Shown here: positions 15,161-24,824 of the stretch, piece by piece
Layout: every line of letters begins with the position of its first letter
Position numbering within the stretch: position 1 is the first letter of the stretch
Assembly: GCF_900116615.1 (NCBI RefSeq)
Contig: NZ_FPBF01000001.1
Location: 973,625-1,037,624, forward strand
Length of the DNA: 64,000 nucleotides
Source: Algoriphagus locisalis
GTDB lineage: Bacteria > Bacteroidota > Bacteroidia > Cytophagales > Cyclobacteriaceae
Reading direction: 5' to 3'
The notes under the pieces: generated by a model
The model's database searches: none
Seen by the model: the letters and a program-made list of their open reading frames with translations, nothing else
What the model was told of the DNA's origin: nothing
Position numbers and translations under genes: made by a program

Positions 15161-18004
15161 ATGCTAAAGAGATTCACATCACTTGTCCTCCTTGTGATCC
15201 TTGCCACATCATGCGGCAAACAAACTGAACCTGCTCCGCAGGAGTTCAATGTAGAATTTGAAAAATTCAAACTGGACAATGGTCTAGAAGTTGTTTTTCA
15301 TATCGATCGATCAGATCCGGTGGTGGCAGTTTCACTGACTGCGCATGTAGGTTCAGCTCGTGAAAAAGAGGGTAGAACTGGTTTTGCGCACCTTTTTGAG
15401 CATTTGTTATTTCTCGAATCAGAAAACCTTGGAAAAGGTGGTCTGGATAAAATGACCGCAAGAATAGGAGGGTCTGGTGCTAATGGTTCTACAAGTCGCG
15501 ATAGAACAAATTACCTCCAGACTGTTCCTAATGATGCATTGGAGAAGATGATCTGGGCAGAAGCTGACAAGTTGGGTTGGTTTATCAATACGGTGACTGA
15601 TCCTGTTTTAGCAAAGGAAAAGCAGGTAGTAAAAAATGAAAAGCGACAGGGCGTTGACAATCAGCCTTATGGCCATACTTCCTATGTAATTGATAAGAAT
15701 TTATATCCCAATGACCACCCCTACAATTGGCAGGTGATCGGTTCTTTGGATGATCTACAAAATGCTACACTTGCGGATGTTAAGGAGTTTTTTACGCGTT
15801 GGTATGTGCCAAACAATGTCACATTGACTATCGCAGGAGATTTCGATGCTAAGCAAGCAAAAGAATGGGTAGAGAAATATTTTAACGAAATAGCAGCTGG
15901 GGAACCTATAAAACCACTTACACCAAGACCTGGTAAAGTAGCCGAAATTAAGAAGTTATATCATGAAGATAACTTCGCAAGACTACCAGAACTGACGATG
16001 ACCTGGCCTACAGTGGAGCAGTTCCATCCTGATTCTTACTCGTTGGATGTGCTGACCGATTACCTTTCCAGTGGCAAAAATGCACCTTTGAATGTGTTAT
16101 TGATCGATAATAAACAGCTCACTTCCAATGTCAGAATGTATAATAGAACTTCAGAGTTGGCAGGTCAGGCACAATTAGCTGTTCGCGCCTATGCTGATAA
16201 AGATTTGGATGAGGTCGCAGCAGCTATTGAAGAAGCTTTTGCCAAATTTGAATTAGAAGGCATCTCTGATAAAGATTTATCCCGCATTAAAGCAGGACAG
16301 GAAACTCGTTTTTATAATACGCTTTCCAGTGTACTAGGGAAAGGAGTTCAACTGACGGAATATAATATTTTCGCTCACGACCCTGGTTTTATCAATCAGG
16401 ACATTCAAAATATGCTGGGAGTGACTACTGAAGATGTGATGCGGGTTTTCAAGCAATACATTTACAAAAAGAACTACATAGCAACCAGTTTTGTGCCTAA
16501 GGGAAATGTGATTGCTGCACTGGAAGACTCAGAAAAAGCTGAAGTAGTAGAGGAGCAAATTGTGCAAGGAGCAGAAGAAAGCTTCGATGCCTCTATTCAA
16601 GCTGAATATGAAAAAGCTCCTTCCACTTTTGACAGATCTGTAGAGCCGCCGAATGGTAAAACTCCCGAAGTGACTATTCCTGCTGTTTGGGAAGATTCCC
16701 TTGCAAATGGCTTACAAGTGTATGGCATAGAAAACCACGAAGTTCCTTTGGTACAATTCAATATGGTAATTGACGGTGGACAGTTGCTGGATGATCCAGG
16801 GAAAGTTGGAGTAGCAAATCTTCTCGCTCAGCTAATGACAAAGGGCACCAAAACCAAAACTACTGCCGAATTGGAAGATGCGATAGATCAGTTGGGAGCT
16901 TCTGTGAATGTGTATGCTACAACTGAAAGCACAACGATAGCTGTTAATACATTGAGTAGAAACTATGACGAAGTGATGACTTTGGTAAAAGAAATCATTC
17001 TTGAGCCAAGATGGGATTCTGTTGAATTTGAATTAGCCAAGCAATCTACCATCAGTCGCATCCGTCAGTTGGAAGCCAGCCCTAACAGTGTAGCTCAAAA
17101 TGAGTTTAATAAGCTGATCTATGGAGAAGGAAATATACGTTCTCAGAACATCTTGGGAAGCATCAAGTCCGTGGAAGCAATCTCACTGGATGACTTGAAA
17201 AACTATTACGATAAGTATATTTCTCCTTCTGTCACTAGAATGCATGTGGTAGGTGATTTGGGTAAAGTGAATATCATTGCGTCTTTGCAAAACCTGATCA
17301 CCGACTGGGAAAGTAAGGATGTGAGTATTCCTGCCTATGATGCGCCTTCCAGACCTGATACCGCTAAAGTGTATTTTTATGACATTCCGAATGCGAAACA
17401 GTCCATGTTACAGTTTGGATATCCAGCCATGACATCGAATAGCCCTGATTACTATCCTGCGGTGGTCATGAATTACATCTTGGGCGGAGGAGGTTTTGCT
17501 TCTAGACTAACTCAGGAATTGCGGGAAGGTAAGGGATATACCTACGGAATTCGCTCATCATTTGCAGGAGGAAAAGTAGCCGCACCTTTCACCATAAGTA
17601 GTGGTGTGAGAAGTAATGTGACCTATGAATCTGCACAATTAGTGAAGGATATACTTACCAACTACCCTTCCACCTATACTCCTCAGGATCTAGAAACTAC
17701 GAAAAGTTTTATGATTAAGAGTAATGCCCGGGCTTTTGAAACGGCTGGAGCTAAGTTGACCATGTTGGAGAACATCAGTGAATTCGGTTGGGATCCAGAC
17801 TACATGAAGGATAGGGAAAAAATAGTGAATGAGATGACTGTGGAAAGAATACAGGAATTGTCAGGAAATTACCTTGATCCAAACAAGATGATTTGGGTAG
17901 TAGTAGGAGATGCGAAAACGCAATTGCAGGGCTTGGAAAAGCTAGGTTTTGGAAAGCCAATTCTGATCAATCAAGAAAAGGTATCAATGGATGTAGATAA
18001 GTAA
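15161..18004 (+). CDS. M16 family metallopeptidase with two M16 units, lipoprotein
   Basis: A 947-residue protein with a lipoprotein signal (LATSC, Cys18). The first half carries the inverted zinc motif HLFEH (H77, E80, H81) and the distal glutamate E160 in VVKNEKRQG, so it is the active half. The second half (from about residue 500) repeats the fold without the HxxEH motif and has the RELREGKGYTYGI-like motif (QELREGKGYTYGI) typical of the inactive partner domain. Family members are processing or oligopeptide-degrading enzymes (insulinase, PqqL). Having both halves in one chain is usual in Bacteroidota. It should act in the periplasm. It is monocistronic; the substrate is unknown. Confidence 0.92.
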   Translation: MLKRFTSLVLLVILATSCGKQTEPAPQEFNVEFEKFKLDNGLEVVFHIDRSDPVVAVSLTAHVGSAREKEGRTGFAHLFEHLLFLESENLGKGGLDKMTARIGGSGANGSTSRDRTNYLQTVPNDALEKMIWAEADKLGWFINTVTDPVLAKEKQVVKNEKRQGVDNQPYGHTSYVIDKNLYPNDHPYNWQVIGSLDDLQNATLADVKEFFTRWYVPNNVTLTIAGDFDAKQAKEWVEKYFNEIAAGEPIKPLTPRPGKVAEIKKLYHEDNFARLPELTMTWPTVEQFHPDSYSLDVLTDYLSSGKNAPLNVLLIDNKQLTSNVRMYNRTSELAGQAQLAVRAYADKDLDEVAAAIEEAFAKFELEGISDKDLSRIKAGQETRFYNTLSSVLGKGVQLTEYNIFAHDPGFINQDIQNMLGVTTEDVMRVFKQYIYKKNYIATSFVPKGNVIAALEDSEKAEVVEEQIVQGAEESFDASIQAEYEKAPSTFDRSVEPPNGKTPEVTIPAVWEDSLANGLQVYGIENHEVPLVQFNMVIDGGQLLDDPGKVGVANLLAQLMTKGTKTKTTAELEDAIDQLGASVNVYATTESTTIAVNTLSRNYDEVMTLVKEIILEPRWDSVEFELAKQSTISRIRQLEASPNSVAQNEFNKLIYGEGNIRSQNILGSIKSVEAISLDDLKNYYDKYISPSVTRMHVVGDLGKVNIIASLQNLITDWESKDVSIPAYDAPSRPDTAKVYFYDIPNAKQSMLQFGYPAMTSNSPDYYPAVVMNYILGGGGFASRLTQELREGKGYTYGIRSSFAGGKVAAPFTISSGVRSNVTYESAQLVKDILTNYPSTYTPQDLETTKSFMIKSNARAFETAGAKLTMLENISEFGWDPDYMKDREKIVNEMTVERIQELSGNYLDPNKMIWVVVGDAKTQLQGLEKLGFGKPILINQEKVSMDVDK

Positions 18005-18180
18005 TTAAGTAGAATGCTTAGTTTTTAGTTACTTGTTTCGGTTTTTACGTAGAATAACCAGTTTTTACTGTTTTGCAAAGATCCATTATATATTAAATCC
18101 ACCAGATTTGGATTCTTGACATGAAAGTCTTTTTAATGCTATTGTTTGTAATAAACATTCATCAGGACGAGCTTAATGTT

Positions 18181-18193
18181 CTAACAATGTTAG
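18181..18193. promoter_or_regulatory. Candidate MazEF operator palindrome
   Basis: CTAAC and GTTAG flank AAT, a 13-bp inverted repeat 21 nt upstream of the antitoxin ATG. MazE-type antitoxins repress their own promoter by binding such repeats. A TATATTTG word matching the -7 consensus is at 18204-18211, only 3 nt before the ATG, which would give an almost leaderless mRNA or be chance. Confidence 0.4.
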
Positions 18194-18214
18194 TACAATC
18201 TACTATATTTGATT

Positions 18215-18508
18215 ATGGTTAAGACACTTACAAAACTCGGTAATAGTAAAGCTTTGATTATTCCTGCAGAATTGATCAAAAAATACGGCTTGGATGAAGT
18301 GATTTTAGAGGAAAAAGCTGAAGGAATATTAATACGTTCAGCTAAAGATATATCTAGCTTTCAAAAGGCTGTAGATGATTTGCGCCTATACAAAACAGAG
18401 ATTTATGAAAGAATTGAATCTCAAGCTAACGAGCCAGATACTATTGCCTACTACAAGAACTCAACAAATAACCTTTCAGATATTGATCTAGACATCGTCG
18501 AAGAATGA
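18215..18508 (+). CDS. MazE/AbrB-type antitoxin
   Basis: A 97-residue protein whose first half (MVKTLTKLGNSKALIIPAEL) is a swapped-hairpin AbrB DNA-binding domain with the GNS core typical of MazE. The second half is acidic and flexible, ending SDIDLDIVEE, suited to binding a basic toxin. I chose the ATG at 18215 because it matches the usual MazE start; a TTG at 18209 would only add two residues. It overlaps the toxin gene by four bases (ATGA), the usual coupling in type II modules, and a palindrome upstream may be its operator. Confidence 0.85.
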   Translation: MVKTLTKLGNSKALIIPAELIKKYGLDEVILEEKAEGILIRSAKDISSFQKAVDDLRLYKTEIYERIESQANEPDTIAYYKNSTNNLSDIDLDIVEE

Positions 18509-18840
18509 GGAAAGGAGAAGTATGGTTAGTTGATTTTGCTCCAAAAATTGGTCAAGAAATCGATAAAAAACGACCTGCAATAATTGTGAATCACGACAGT
18601 ATGGGAGTTCTGCAATTAAAGGTAGTTGTTCCTATTACTGATGCAGGTAAAGTTCTAAAAGATTGGCATATAGAACTTTCACCTAATTCTGGAAATGGGT
18701 TATCTAAGCTTAGTGCCGCTGATTGTTTCCAAGTAAAATCCATCTCTAAGGAAAGATTCGTTAAAAAAATGGGTATCCTTTCTGAAAATGAAATGAATTT
18801 AGTAAAACTGGGATTAATGAAGGTTTTGGACTTATTGTAA
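18505..18840 (+). CDS. MazF/PemK-family toxin (mRNA interferase)
   Basis: A 111-residue protein with the MazF pattern: MRKGEVWLVDFAPKIGQEI at the start, KKRPAIIVNHD, and PITDAG. Family members are ribosome-independent endoribonucleases that cut mRNA at short sequences and are neutralised by the antitoxin encoded just before. Length is as expected (110-115 residues) and no motif seems broken, so the module looks intact. The cleavage sequence cannot be told. The next gene is convergent glnS; the module lies between housekeeping genes, a common place for a horizontally gained pair. Confidence 0.88.
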   Translation: MRKGEVWLVDFAPKIGQEIDKKRPAIIVNHDSMGVLQLKVVVPITDAGKVLKDWHIELSPNSGNGLSKLSAADCFQVKSISKERFVKKMGILSENEMNLVKLGLMKVLDLL

Positions 18841-18926
18841 GCTTTTAAGAATTTTCTGATTAGAAAGGAAAATTCGCCCGTTGAAAATTCCAACGAGCGA
18901 AAATCTCAAATTTCAAACTTCTAATA

Positions 18927-20972
18927 TCAAATACTCGAAGCTTCCTTCACCAACTCCTCATTTTCATCAGCCAGTCCAGCTTCGATAAAGGCATCAATTT
19001 CAGCATTTCTTTCCTGACCTTGGTTCAACAAAACTCCTAAAGCGATCATCACACCGATTCGGGTTCCTACCTTTTTAGCAGCAGTATTGAATAGGGGAGA
19101 CAATTCATCATAAGTTACCTCCTCAGCCAATTTAGCAATGTCTGCCTTCGCAGCAGCCAATTTATCACCAGAAAGGTTCGTGTATTTCTTAGCGATCTTT
19201 TGAATCTCATTGATTGCAGAGCGCTGACCTTGAGGCTGTCCACCACCTTGGTTTTGTGGTTTAGTTACTTGGTTACTTTGTGGTGCAGGCGCAGGGTTTT
19301 GCTTCGCCCAAGAATCACGCAAGCCAACAGTTTTATTGAATACTAATTTATCAGTGGTAGAATCTTTATCCAATGTGAAATATCCAAGCCGCTGGAACTG
19401 GAACTTATCATCTAGTGTAGCTTCCTTCAAGAAAGGCTCCAAATATGCCTCTTTGATCACTTTTAAGGAATCAGGATTTACAAATTCCATAAAGTTCTTA
19501 TCCTCATGACTATCCGGAGCTTCGTCAAGGAATAGTCTGTCATACTCTCTCACTTCAGCTTTTATCGCATGCTGAATAGAAACCCAGTGAAGTGTTCCTT
19601 TCACCTTTCTGGTGCTGGCTTCAGTGCCAGACCCAGATCTTGAATCCAAGTCAGCAGTACAATGGATCTCAGTAATATTTCCTGCAGCATCTTTCTTCAC
19701 TGATTCTCCTTTGATAATGTATGCACTTTTCAAACGCACTTCATTACCCAAAGTCAGTCGGAAAAACTTGTTTCCAGCTTCCTCTTTGAAGTCTTCTCTT
19801 TCTATGTACAATTCACCACTGAATGGTAAGTCATGAGTTCCTGAGTTTGGATCTTCTGTATTGTTTTCTGCGGAAAGAATCTCCGTTTTTCCCGCTGGAT
19901 AGTTGGTAATCACCAATTTTACCGGATCCAAAACCCCCATAACCCGTGTAGCGGTTTTATTCAAATCTTCTCGGATACAGTATTCCAATAAAGAAACATC
20001 TGTCACCGAATCACGCTTGGATATCCCAGACAAATCGGAAAATTTGCGGATAGAATCTGGCGTATAACCTCTTCTGCGTAGGCCTGAAATGGTAGGCATC
20101 CGTGGATCATTCCAACCCGAAACAGTTTTGCTTTGCACCAACTCCAGTAGCTTACGCTTGCTCATCACTGTGTAAGAAAGGTTTCTTCTGGCAAATTCTC
20201 TTTGCTTCGGTCTAAGCAAGGCCGGGTCATAGATCTGATCCAAAAACCAATCGTATAACTCCCGATGCATTTTGAATTCCAACGTACAAAGTGAATGCGA
20301 AACCTGCTCTAAGTAATCTGACTCACCATGAGCCCAATCGTACATAGGGTAAATACACCATTCTGTCCCGGTACGGTGATGGGCCTTTCTTACAATCCTA
20401 TAAAGCAGCGGATCACGCATCAGCATATTCGGAGAAGCCATATCTATTTTGGCACGAAGCACATAGCTTCCCTGCTCGAATTCACCGGCTTTCATGCGCC
20501 CGAATAAATCAAGGTTTTCTTCCACTGATCTATCGCGGAATGGACTGGCTACTCCCGGAGTTGTAGGCGTTCCTTTTTGCTCTGCCATGGCAGCAGCTGA
20601 CTGCTCATCCACGTAGGCTTTACCTTCTTTGATCAATTGCACCGCCCAATCGTACATCTGCTGGAAATAGTCCGAGGAATAGCATTCCTGAGCCCATTTG
20701 AAGCCTAGCCACTGGATATCATGCTTGATGGCATCCACGTATTCCTGCTCTTCCTTACTTGGATTAGTATCGTCAAAGCGCAGATTTACTGGCGCATTAT
20801 GCATCTCACCCAAACCGAAATTTAGGCAAATAGAAGCTGCGTGCCCTATATGTAAATAGCCATTTGGCTCGGGTGGAAATCTGAACCGGAGTTTTTTCGG
20901 ATCAAAGCCAGCTGCCAAGTCGTCGGCAATAATTTGTTCAATAAAATTAAGTGATACGGATTCTTCAGTCAT
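18927..20972 (-). CDS. glnS: Glutaminyl-tRNA synthetase with a C-terminal extension
   Basis: A 681-residue class I aminoacyl-tRNA synthetase that charges tRNA-Gln. PPEPNGYLHIGHA carries the HIGH motif (residues 41-44) and VMSKRKL the KMSKS equivalent. The catalytic core and the beta-barrel anticodon domains end near TVGLRDSWAKQ, where the E. coli enzyme (about 554 residues) also ends. Beyond that lies a Gln/Pro/Gly-rich linker (about residues 570-595) and a helical tail of about 90 residues (SAINEIQKIAKKYTNLSG to the end). Some GlnRS enzymes carry a YqeY/GatB-type tail; this tail does not clearly match one. The core call is firm, the tail function unknown. Confidence 0.95.
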   Translation of the reverse strand: MTEESVSLNFIEQIIADDLAAGFDPKKLRFRFPPEPNGYLHIGHAASICLNFGLGEMHNAPVNLRFDDTNPSKEEQEYVDAIKHDIQWLGFKWAQECYSSDYFQQMYDWAVQLIKEGKAYVDEQSAAAMAEQKGTPTTPGVASPFRDRSVEENLDLFGRMKAGEFEQGSYVLRAKIDMASPNMLMRDPLLYRIVRKAHHRTGTEWCIYPMYDWAHGESDYLEQVSHSLCTLEFKMHRELYDWFLDQIYDPALLRPKQREFARRNLSYTVMSKRKLLELVQSKTVSGWNDPRMPTISGLRRRGYTPDSIRKFSDLSGISKRDSVTDVSLLEYCIREDLNKTATRVMGVLDPVKLVITNYPAGKTEILSAENNTEDPNSGTHDLPFSGELYIEREDFKEEAGNKFFRLTLGNEVRLKSAYIIKGESVKKDAAGNITEIHCTADLDSRSGSGTEASTRKVKGTLHWVSIQHAIKAEVREYDRLFLDEAPDSHEDKNFMEFVNPDSLKVIKEAYLEPFLKEATLDDKFQFQRLGYFTLDKDSTTDKLVFNKTVGLRDSWAKQNPAPAPQSNQVTKPQNQGGGQPQGQRSAINEIQKIAKKYTNLSGDKLAAAKADIAKLAEEVTYDELSPLFNTAAKKVGTRIGVMIALGVLLNQGQERNAEIDAFIEAGLADENEELVKEASSI

Positions 20973-21348
20973 AGATCAAAATTGAAAATCAAAATTAAGG
21001 CAAATGACTTGAAATGCAATTAGAGGTGAAGTATTGAAGTGAGGATTAAAAAACTGCAAGATTTTAAGATTGGAAAATTGGCAGCTCATTTTATTTACGA
21101 AATACGAGGTACGATTTACGAGTTCATTTCCTTGATGGAAATTAATCATGCCATTGATCATTTTTCTCTCTTTTATCCCTTTACCCACAAAAAATTAATG
21201 ATAGCAAATGAGGTCTCCTCCAACCTAAATGCTGTAAATCGTACTTCGTAAATCGGCAATTATTTAAACAAGATTCATTTAAGGCAGAAAAACAACTAGG
21301 TAGTTCCACGGCACACCCTTTGTCTAGTTTCCCTTAAAAATACTTTAT
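20973..21348. repeat. 376-bp intergenic stretch with a TACGATTTACGA inverted repeat
   Basis: TACGAGGTACGATTTACGAG near 21100-21121 is mirrored by GTAAATCGTACTTCGTAAAT near 21233-21252, about 110 bp apart. The same words recur at 34420-34442 and 34647-34660, so this is a dispersed repeat family of the host. The rest (21260-21348) should hold the GH3 gene promoter; no perfect -7 box is seen. No gene is credible here. Confidence 0.5.
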
Positions 21349-22869
21349 ATGGCCATAATAGGAAAGTTAGTAAAAGCAGGATTAGACATTACTTCCAAGC
21401 TGACATCAGCAGATGATACCCCGCAGCATTCGCAAGAAAAACAATTGAAAGAACTTTTAAGTCAAGCTAAAAACACAGCATTTGGAAAGTATTATGGTTT
21501 TGAAGAAATCCTGAAATCTGATGATCCAATTGACACTTTTCGAAAGGAAGTACCGATCTTCAATTATGAGCAAATGCACTCCCTGTGGTGGTCTAGACAA
21601 GAGCGATTCCCTGATATCACCTGGCCTGGCAAGCCGGACTTTTTTGCCAGAAGTAGCGGAACTACCGGTAAAAGCAGCAAAAGAATTCCAATAACTGACG
21701 ATTTTCTCGCCACAATGAAATCCGTAGGTACTTCGATGATCAATTCTCTTCATGACTTCGATTTTCCAGAATCACTGTTTGAATCTGAGATATTGATGTT
21801 GAGTAGCTCGGCAAATTTGGATGAAAATGAACAAGGATTCCGAGAAGGAGAAATCTCTGGTATCAATGTGAGTAATTTCCCCGGATGGTACGATATGTTC
21901 TACAGACCGGGAAAAGAGATTGCCGCTATCTCCGACTGGGACGAGCGGGTAAATGCCATCGCAGAGCAGGCTCCTGAGTGGAATATTGGAGCGATTGCTG
22001 GCATTCCTTCTTGGGTACTTCTGATGCTTCAGCGCATAATAGAACGACATCAATTGAATGATATCCATGAGATCTGGCCAAACTTCCAGGTGTTTGCTTC
22101 GGGAGGTGTAGCTTTTGAGACGTACCGCGAAGATTTTGAAAAAGTATGCAAAAAGCCGATTACAGTGATGGATACTTATCTGGCTTCAGAAGGATTTATA
22201 GCCTATACCTGTAGGCCAGACACCATGGATATGAAACTAGCTCTCAGCCATGGTTATTACTTCGAATTTATTCCGTTTGATGAGCGAGGAGTAAGTGAGA
22301 CGGGAGATTTGCTTAGCAAACCGATGGTGCTTGGAATTGAGGAAGTGGAAGTAGGACAGGAGTATGTGTTGATCCTTAGTTCCTGTGCGGGCGCTTGGCG
22401 CTATGCGATAGGAGATGTGATCCGCTTTGAATCTTTGGAACCACCACAAGTCAAGATCACCGGAAGAACCAAATTCTTCCTCAATGTGGTAGGCTCCCAG
22501 CTTTCTGAAGAAAAAATGGATAAGGCTATTTTGGAATTGGCAGAAATAAATGGGGCAACGATAAATGAATACATGGTAGCTGCGGTGAAAAATCAGGACG
22601 GTGAATACATTCACCAATGGGTTTTAGTCACTGAACTGAATACTTCTGACTTAGACTCAAAACTAGATGAATTGCTCAAGTCCGCCAATAAAAACTATGC
22701 AGTTGCCCGTTCAAAGGCATTAAAGGGAATTGATGTGAAAGTCATCAGCAAAGATCAGTACACCGCTTTTTTGGCACAAAACAATAAGAAAGGCGGGCAA
22801 ACTAAAACACCTAAAGTGATGAAAGAAGAAAAAATGAAAACTTTATTGGAGTTTATATCTCAACCTTAG
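21349..22869 (+). CDS. GH3-family acyl-adenylating protein
   Basis: A 506-residue member of the GH3 (auxin-responsive) branch of the ANL adenylating superfamily. ARSSGTTGKSSKRIPIT (around residues 100-117) is the P-loop-like ATP-binding motif, YLASEGFIAY the second adenylation motif, and GAWRYAIGDVIRF the third. Plant GH3 enzymes join hormones to amino acids; bacterial homologues, common in Bacteroidota, are uncharacterised and may make acyl-amino acid conjugates. It starts at ATG 21349 and its 3' end overlaps the convergent metalloprotease gene by 17 bp. The superfamily is sure, the substrate is not. Confidence 0.88.
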   Translation: MAIIGKLVKAGLDITSKLTSADDTPQHSQEKQLKELLSQAKNTAFGKYYGFEEILKSDDPIDTFRKEVPIFNYEQMHSLWWSRQERFPDITWPGKPDFFARSSGTTGKSSKRIPITDDFLATMKSVGTSMINSLHDFDFPESLFESEILMLSSSANLDENEQGFREGEISGINVSNFPGWYDMFYRPGKEIAAISDWDERVNAIAEQAPEWNIGAIAGIPSWVLLMLQRIIERHQLNDIHEIWPNFQVFASGGVAFETYREDFEKVCKKPITVMDTYLASEGFIAYTCRPDTMDMKLALSHGYYFEFIPFDERGVSETGDLLSKPMVLGIEEVEVGQEYVLILSSCAGAWRYAIGDVIRFESLEPPQVKITGRTKFFLNVVGSQLSEEKMDKAILELAEINGATINEYMVAAVKNQDGEYIHQWVLVTELNTSDLDSKLDELLKSANKNYAVARSKALKGIDVKVISKDQYTAFLAQNNKKGGQTKTPKVMKEEKMKTLLEFISQP

Positions 22870-23518
22870 GCAATACCGGCACTCGCTCATCCGGGCAGAG
22901 TTCTGCACCACGGATGGACATGTAATATCTTTTGATCTGCTCCTGATAGTCTGGGGAAATAAAATCATTTTCAAGAATGTATTTTTTTGCCGCAATCACG
23001 TCAGTTCGAAAGCCATGGCGTATCGCAATACTATCCGCTTCATGTTCCCGCTCCCGCTTGAATTTATCTGAGAGTACATATCTGATTCCGTATGTGATCA
23101 TCCCAAAGTTCGAGTGGTTTTCATAATCCACGATATGCCCAAGTTCATGTGCAAACCAGCCTCGTAAGACATTTTCAGGCAAATCAGCAATGAAAAGCTC
23201 CTCTGAATCCAGTACTTTTTCTGCTACATCTAACTTATACGTTCTATTTTTTCCAAATATATCACTGAGTTCAATCACAGGCTGAGCCTGCATGGTGGAC
23301 GAGCTCAAATTACTTTGGATCACATCAAAACCATAAGAATGCAACTCTTTGTATTCCTCCCAAACCTCTTGAAAAGCACGACGAATGTTGGCATGAATGC
23401 CTGGGGAAAAGTTTGGGGATTTTGAAGGAACTGGAGAAGTCTGAATAGATTTGAATGTGATGGCACCTAGTATTATCAGCGCTGCAGTACCTGCTAAAAT
23501 TTTATATTTCTGTTGCAT
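22853..23518 (-). CDS. Membrane-anchored zinc metalloprotease, M48-like
   Basis: A 221-residue protein with one N-terminal membrane anchor (residues 7-24, ILAGTAALIILGAITF). HELGH (around residues 126-130) gives the two zinc histidines and catalytic glutamate, and REREHEADSIAIRHG about 35 residues on gives the EHEAD third-ligand motif that is typical of M48-type peptidases. It is shorter than HtpX or Ste24 and lacks their multiple membrane helices, so it resembles the small anchored forms. It is likely exposed to the periplasm. The 3' end overlaps the convergent GH3 gene. Confidence 0.75.
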   Translation of the reverse strand: MQQKYKILAGTAALIILGAITFKSIQTSPVPSKSPNFSPGIHANIRRAFQEVWEEYKELHSYGFDVIQSNLSSSTMQAQPVIELSDIFGKNRTYKLDVAEKVLDSEELFIADLPENVLRGWFAHELGHIVDYENHSNFGMITYGIRYVLSDKFKREREHEADSIAIRHGFRTDVIAAKKYILENDFISPDYQEQIKRYYMSIRGAELCPDERVPVLPKVEI

Positions 23519-23606
23519 TAGCGATAAAAGTGCAAAGAATATACCAAGGAAAGGAGGAATTTATGGTATCAGGCAGATGAGCAAAGTTTTTTAGCCGGAA
23601 ACGCCT

Positions 23607-24362
23607 TCACTTAAACAAAATAACCACTGCCCCCAGTGCGGTCAAAACCAGGATCATTTTTCTGAAAAAATCCTCATTAATCATTTTCACGAGTTTGATT
23701 CCCAAAACAAAACCCAGAAGAATTCCGGGAATCAATTTCAAATCGAGTAGGAGGGTTTCGGCGGAAATAGTATTCCAGACTAAAAAATGAAAGGGTAGTT
23801 TGAACACATTAATAATCAGGAAAAGCCAAGCAGCAGTACCGATAAATTGATTTTTGGGCAGGCGCATGGCTAAAAAGTAAATATTCGATAAGGGACCGGC
23901 CAAGTTACCAACCATGGTCGTGAAACCTGCCAAGGTTCCCACTCCACTTGCAAATGCCCAGTGAGTGGGTACATTTTTCACTTTCTTCTGATCCCACCAA
24001 ACGATAAAAGCTAAGATCAGAAAAATTAAAATGACCATAAAGATTTTGAAAACCTGCTCGGGAAGATCCATCCCAACCCAACTTCCGAGCAGAATACCAA
24101 AAATCATCCAAGGAAGAAATTTAGCTACATAAGACCACTGCGTATGCCTGTTGTAATAGATCACGGCCATCACATCTGCCACCACCAAAAGGGGCAATAC
24201 AATCCCGGTGGACTGCCTTGCTTCGAAGGCAATCGCCATAAAAGTGACATTGATGATGGCTATTCCTTTAATACCGGCTTTGGACAATCCAATCACAAAA
24301 GTGGCTAAAAAACTGAGAATCCAAGAAGTAGTACTGATCTCTGAGACAAAGGCGAAAGGCAT
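23607..24362 (-). CDS. TauE/SafE family sulfite exporter-like permease
   Basis: A 251-residue membrane protein with about eight hydrophobic segments and the TauE/SafE pattern: an N-terminal FATFVIGLSKAGIKGIA and a repeated GFTTMVGNLAGPLSNIYFL in the second half. Family members move sulfite, sulfoacetate or related organosulfur anions outwards, though most are untested. No sulfur metabolism gene is adjacent. It is divergent from the large sensor kinase gene and separated from it by 462 bp. Confidence 0.85.
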   Translation of the reverse strand: MPFAFVSEISTTSWILSFLATFVIGLSKAGIKGIAIINVTFMAIAFEARQSTGIVLPLLVVADVMAVIYYNRHTQWSYVAKFLPWMIFGILLGSWVGMDLPEQVFKIFMVILIFLILAFIVWWDQKKVKNVPTHWAFASGVGTLAGFTTMVGNLAGPLSNIYFLAMRLPKNQFIGTAAWLFLIINVFKLPFHFLVWNTISAETLLLDLKLIPGILLGFVLGIKLVKMINEDFFRKMILVLTALGAVVILFK

Positions 24363-24824
24363 GGTGTGATGAAAAGGGAAGGGTTGGATTAGTAGTAAAA
24401 CCCAAACTTATAAAATTCTGCAAAAGGAATTTTACCGGAATTTCAAATCCTAAAGATAGGATTCGCTAGGCTAGCTGTTTTAAGGACAATGCAAGGTCTT
24501 TAGGATTGCAAACGGCAGTCAAATTTCTTTGCTCAAATTCAAGCCGCTTAAGAAAAGGCGAGCCATGTAGGGAATTTTCACCCTTTTTGCTACTTCCATT
24601 TTTAACAGTAAAATAATGACTAAGAAGACAGGATTTCATACAAAAAGCTTTTCCTGCTATATATAAATCAATTAAATGGTTATTTTAAGAAACCTTACTT
24701 CCCAGGCTACTCAATAGCTTTGTTGAAGGCAGAAAATAACACATAGAACTAGGCGAGTAAAAAACGCTGAATACTTTTGTATCACGGCTAAAAAACATTC
24801 TATTTACTCTGCTATAATAGAAAA
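24363..24824. other. 462-bp intergenic stretch between divergent genes
   Basis: It carries promoters for the TauE gene (left) and the PAS kinase (right). Small hairpins are visible: AATCCT/AGGATT arms near 24446-24463, and AAAATTC/GGAATTTT arms near 24412-24433. The only good promoter word is TACTTTTG at 24772-24779. No gene or RNA is recognised. Confidence 0.4.
24772..24779 (+). promoter_or_regulatory. -7 promoter box of the PAS kinase operon
   Basis: TACTTTTG matches the Bacteroidota primary sigma -7 consensus TAnnTTTG and lies 45 nt upstream of the ATG at 24825. No clear -33 TTG box stands at the ideal distance. Confidence 0.45.

Noticed and set aside
22237..22617. Antisense frame (126 residues) in the GH3 gene
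   Set aside because: Shadow of a confident gene; its sequence shows no protein-like pattern.
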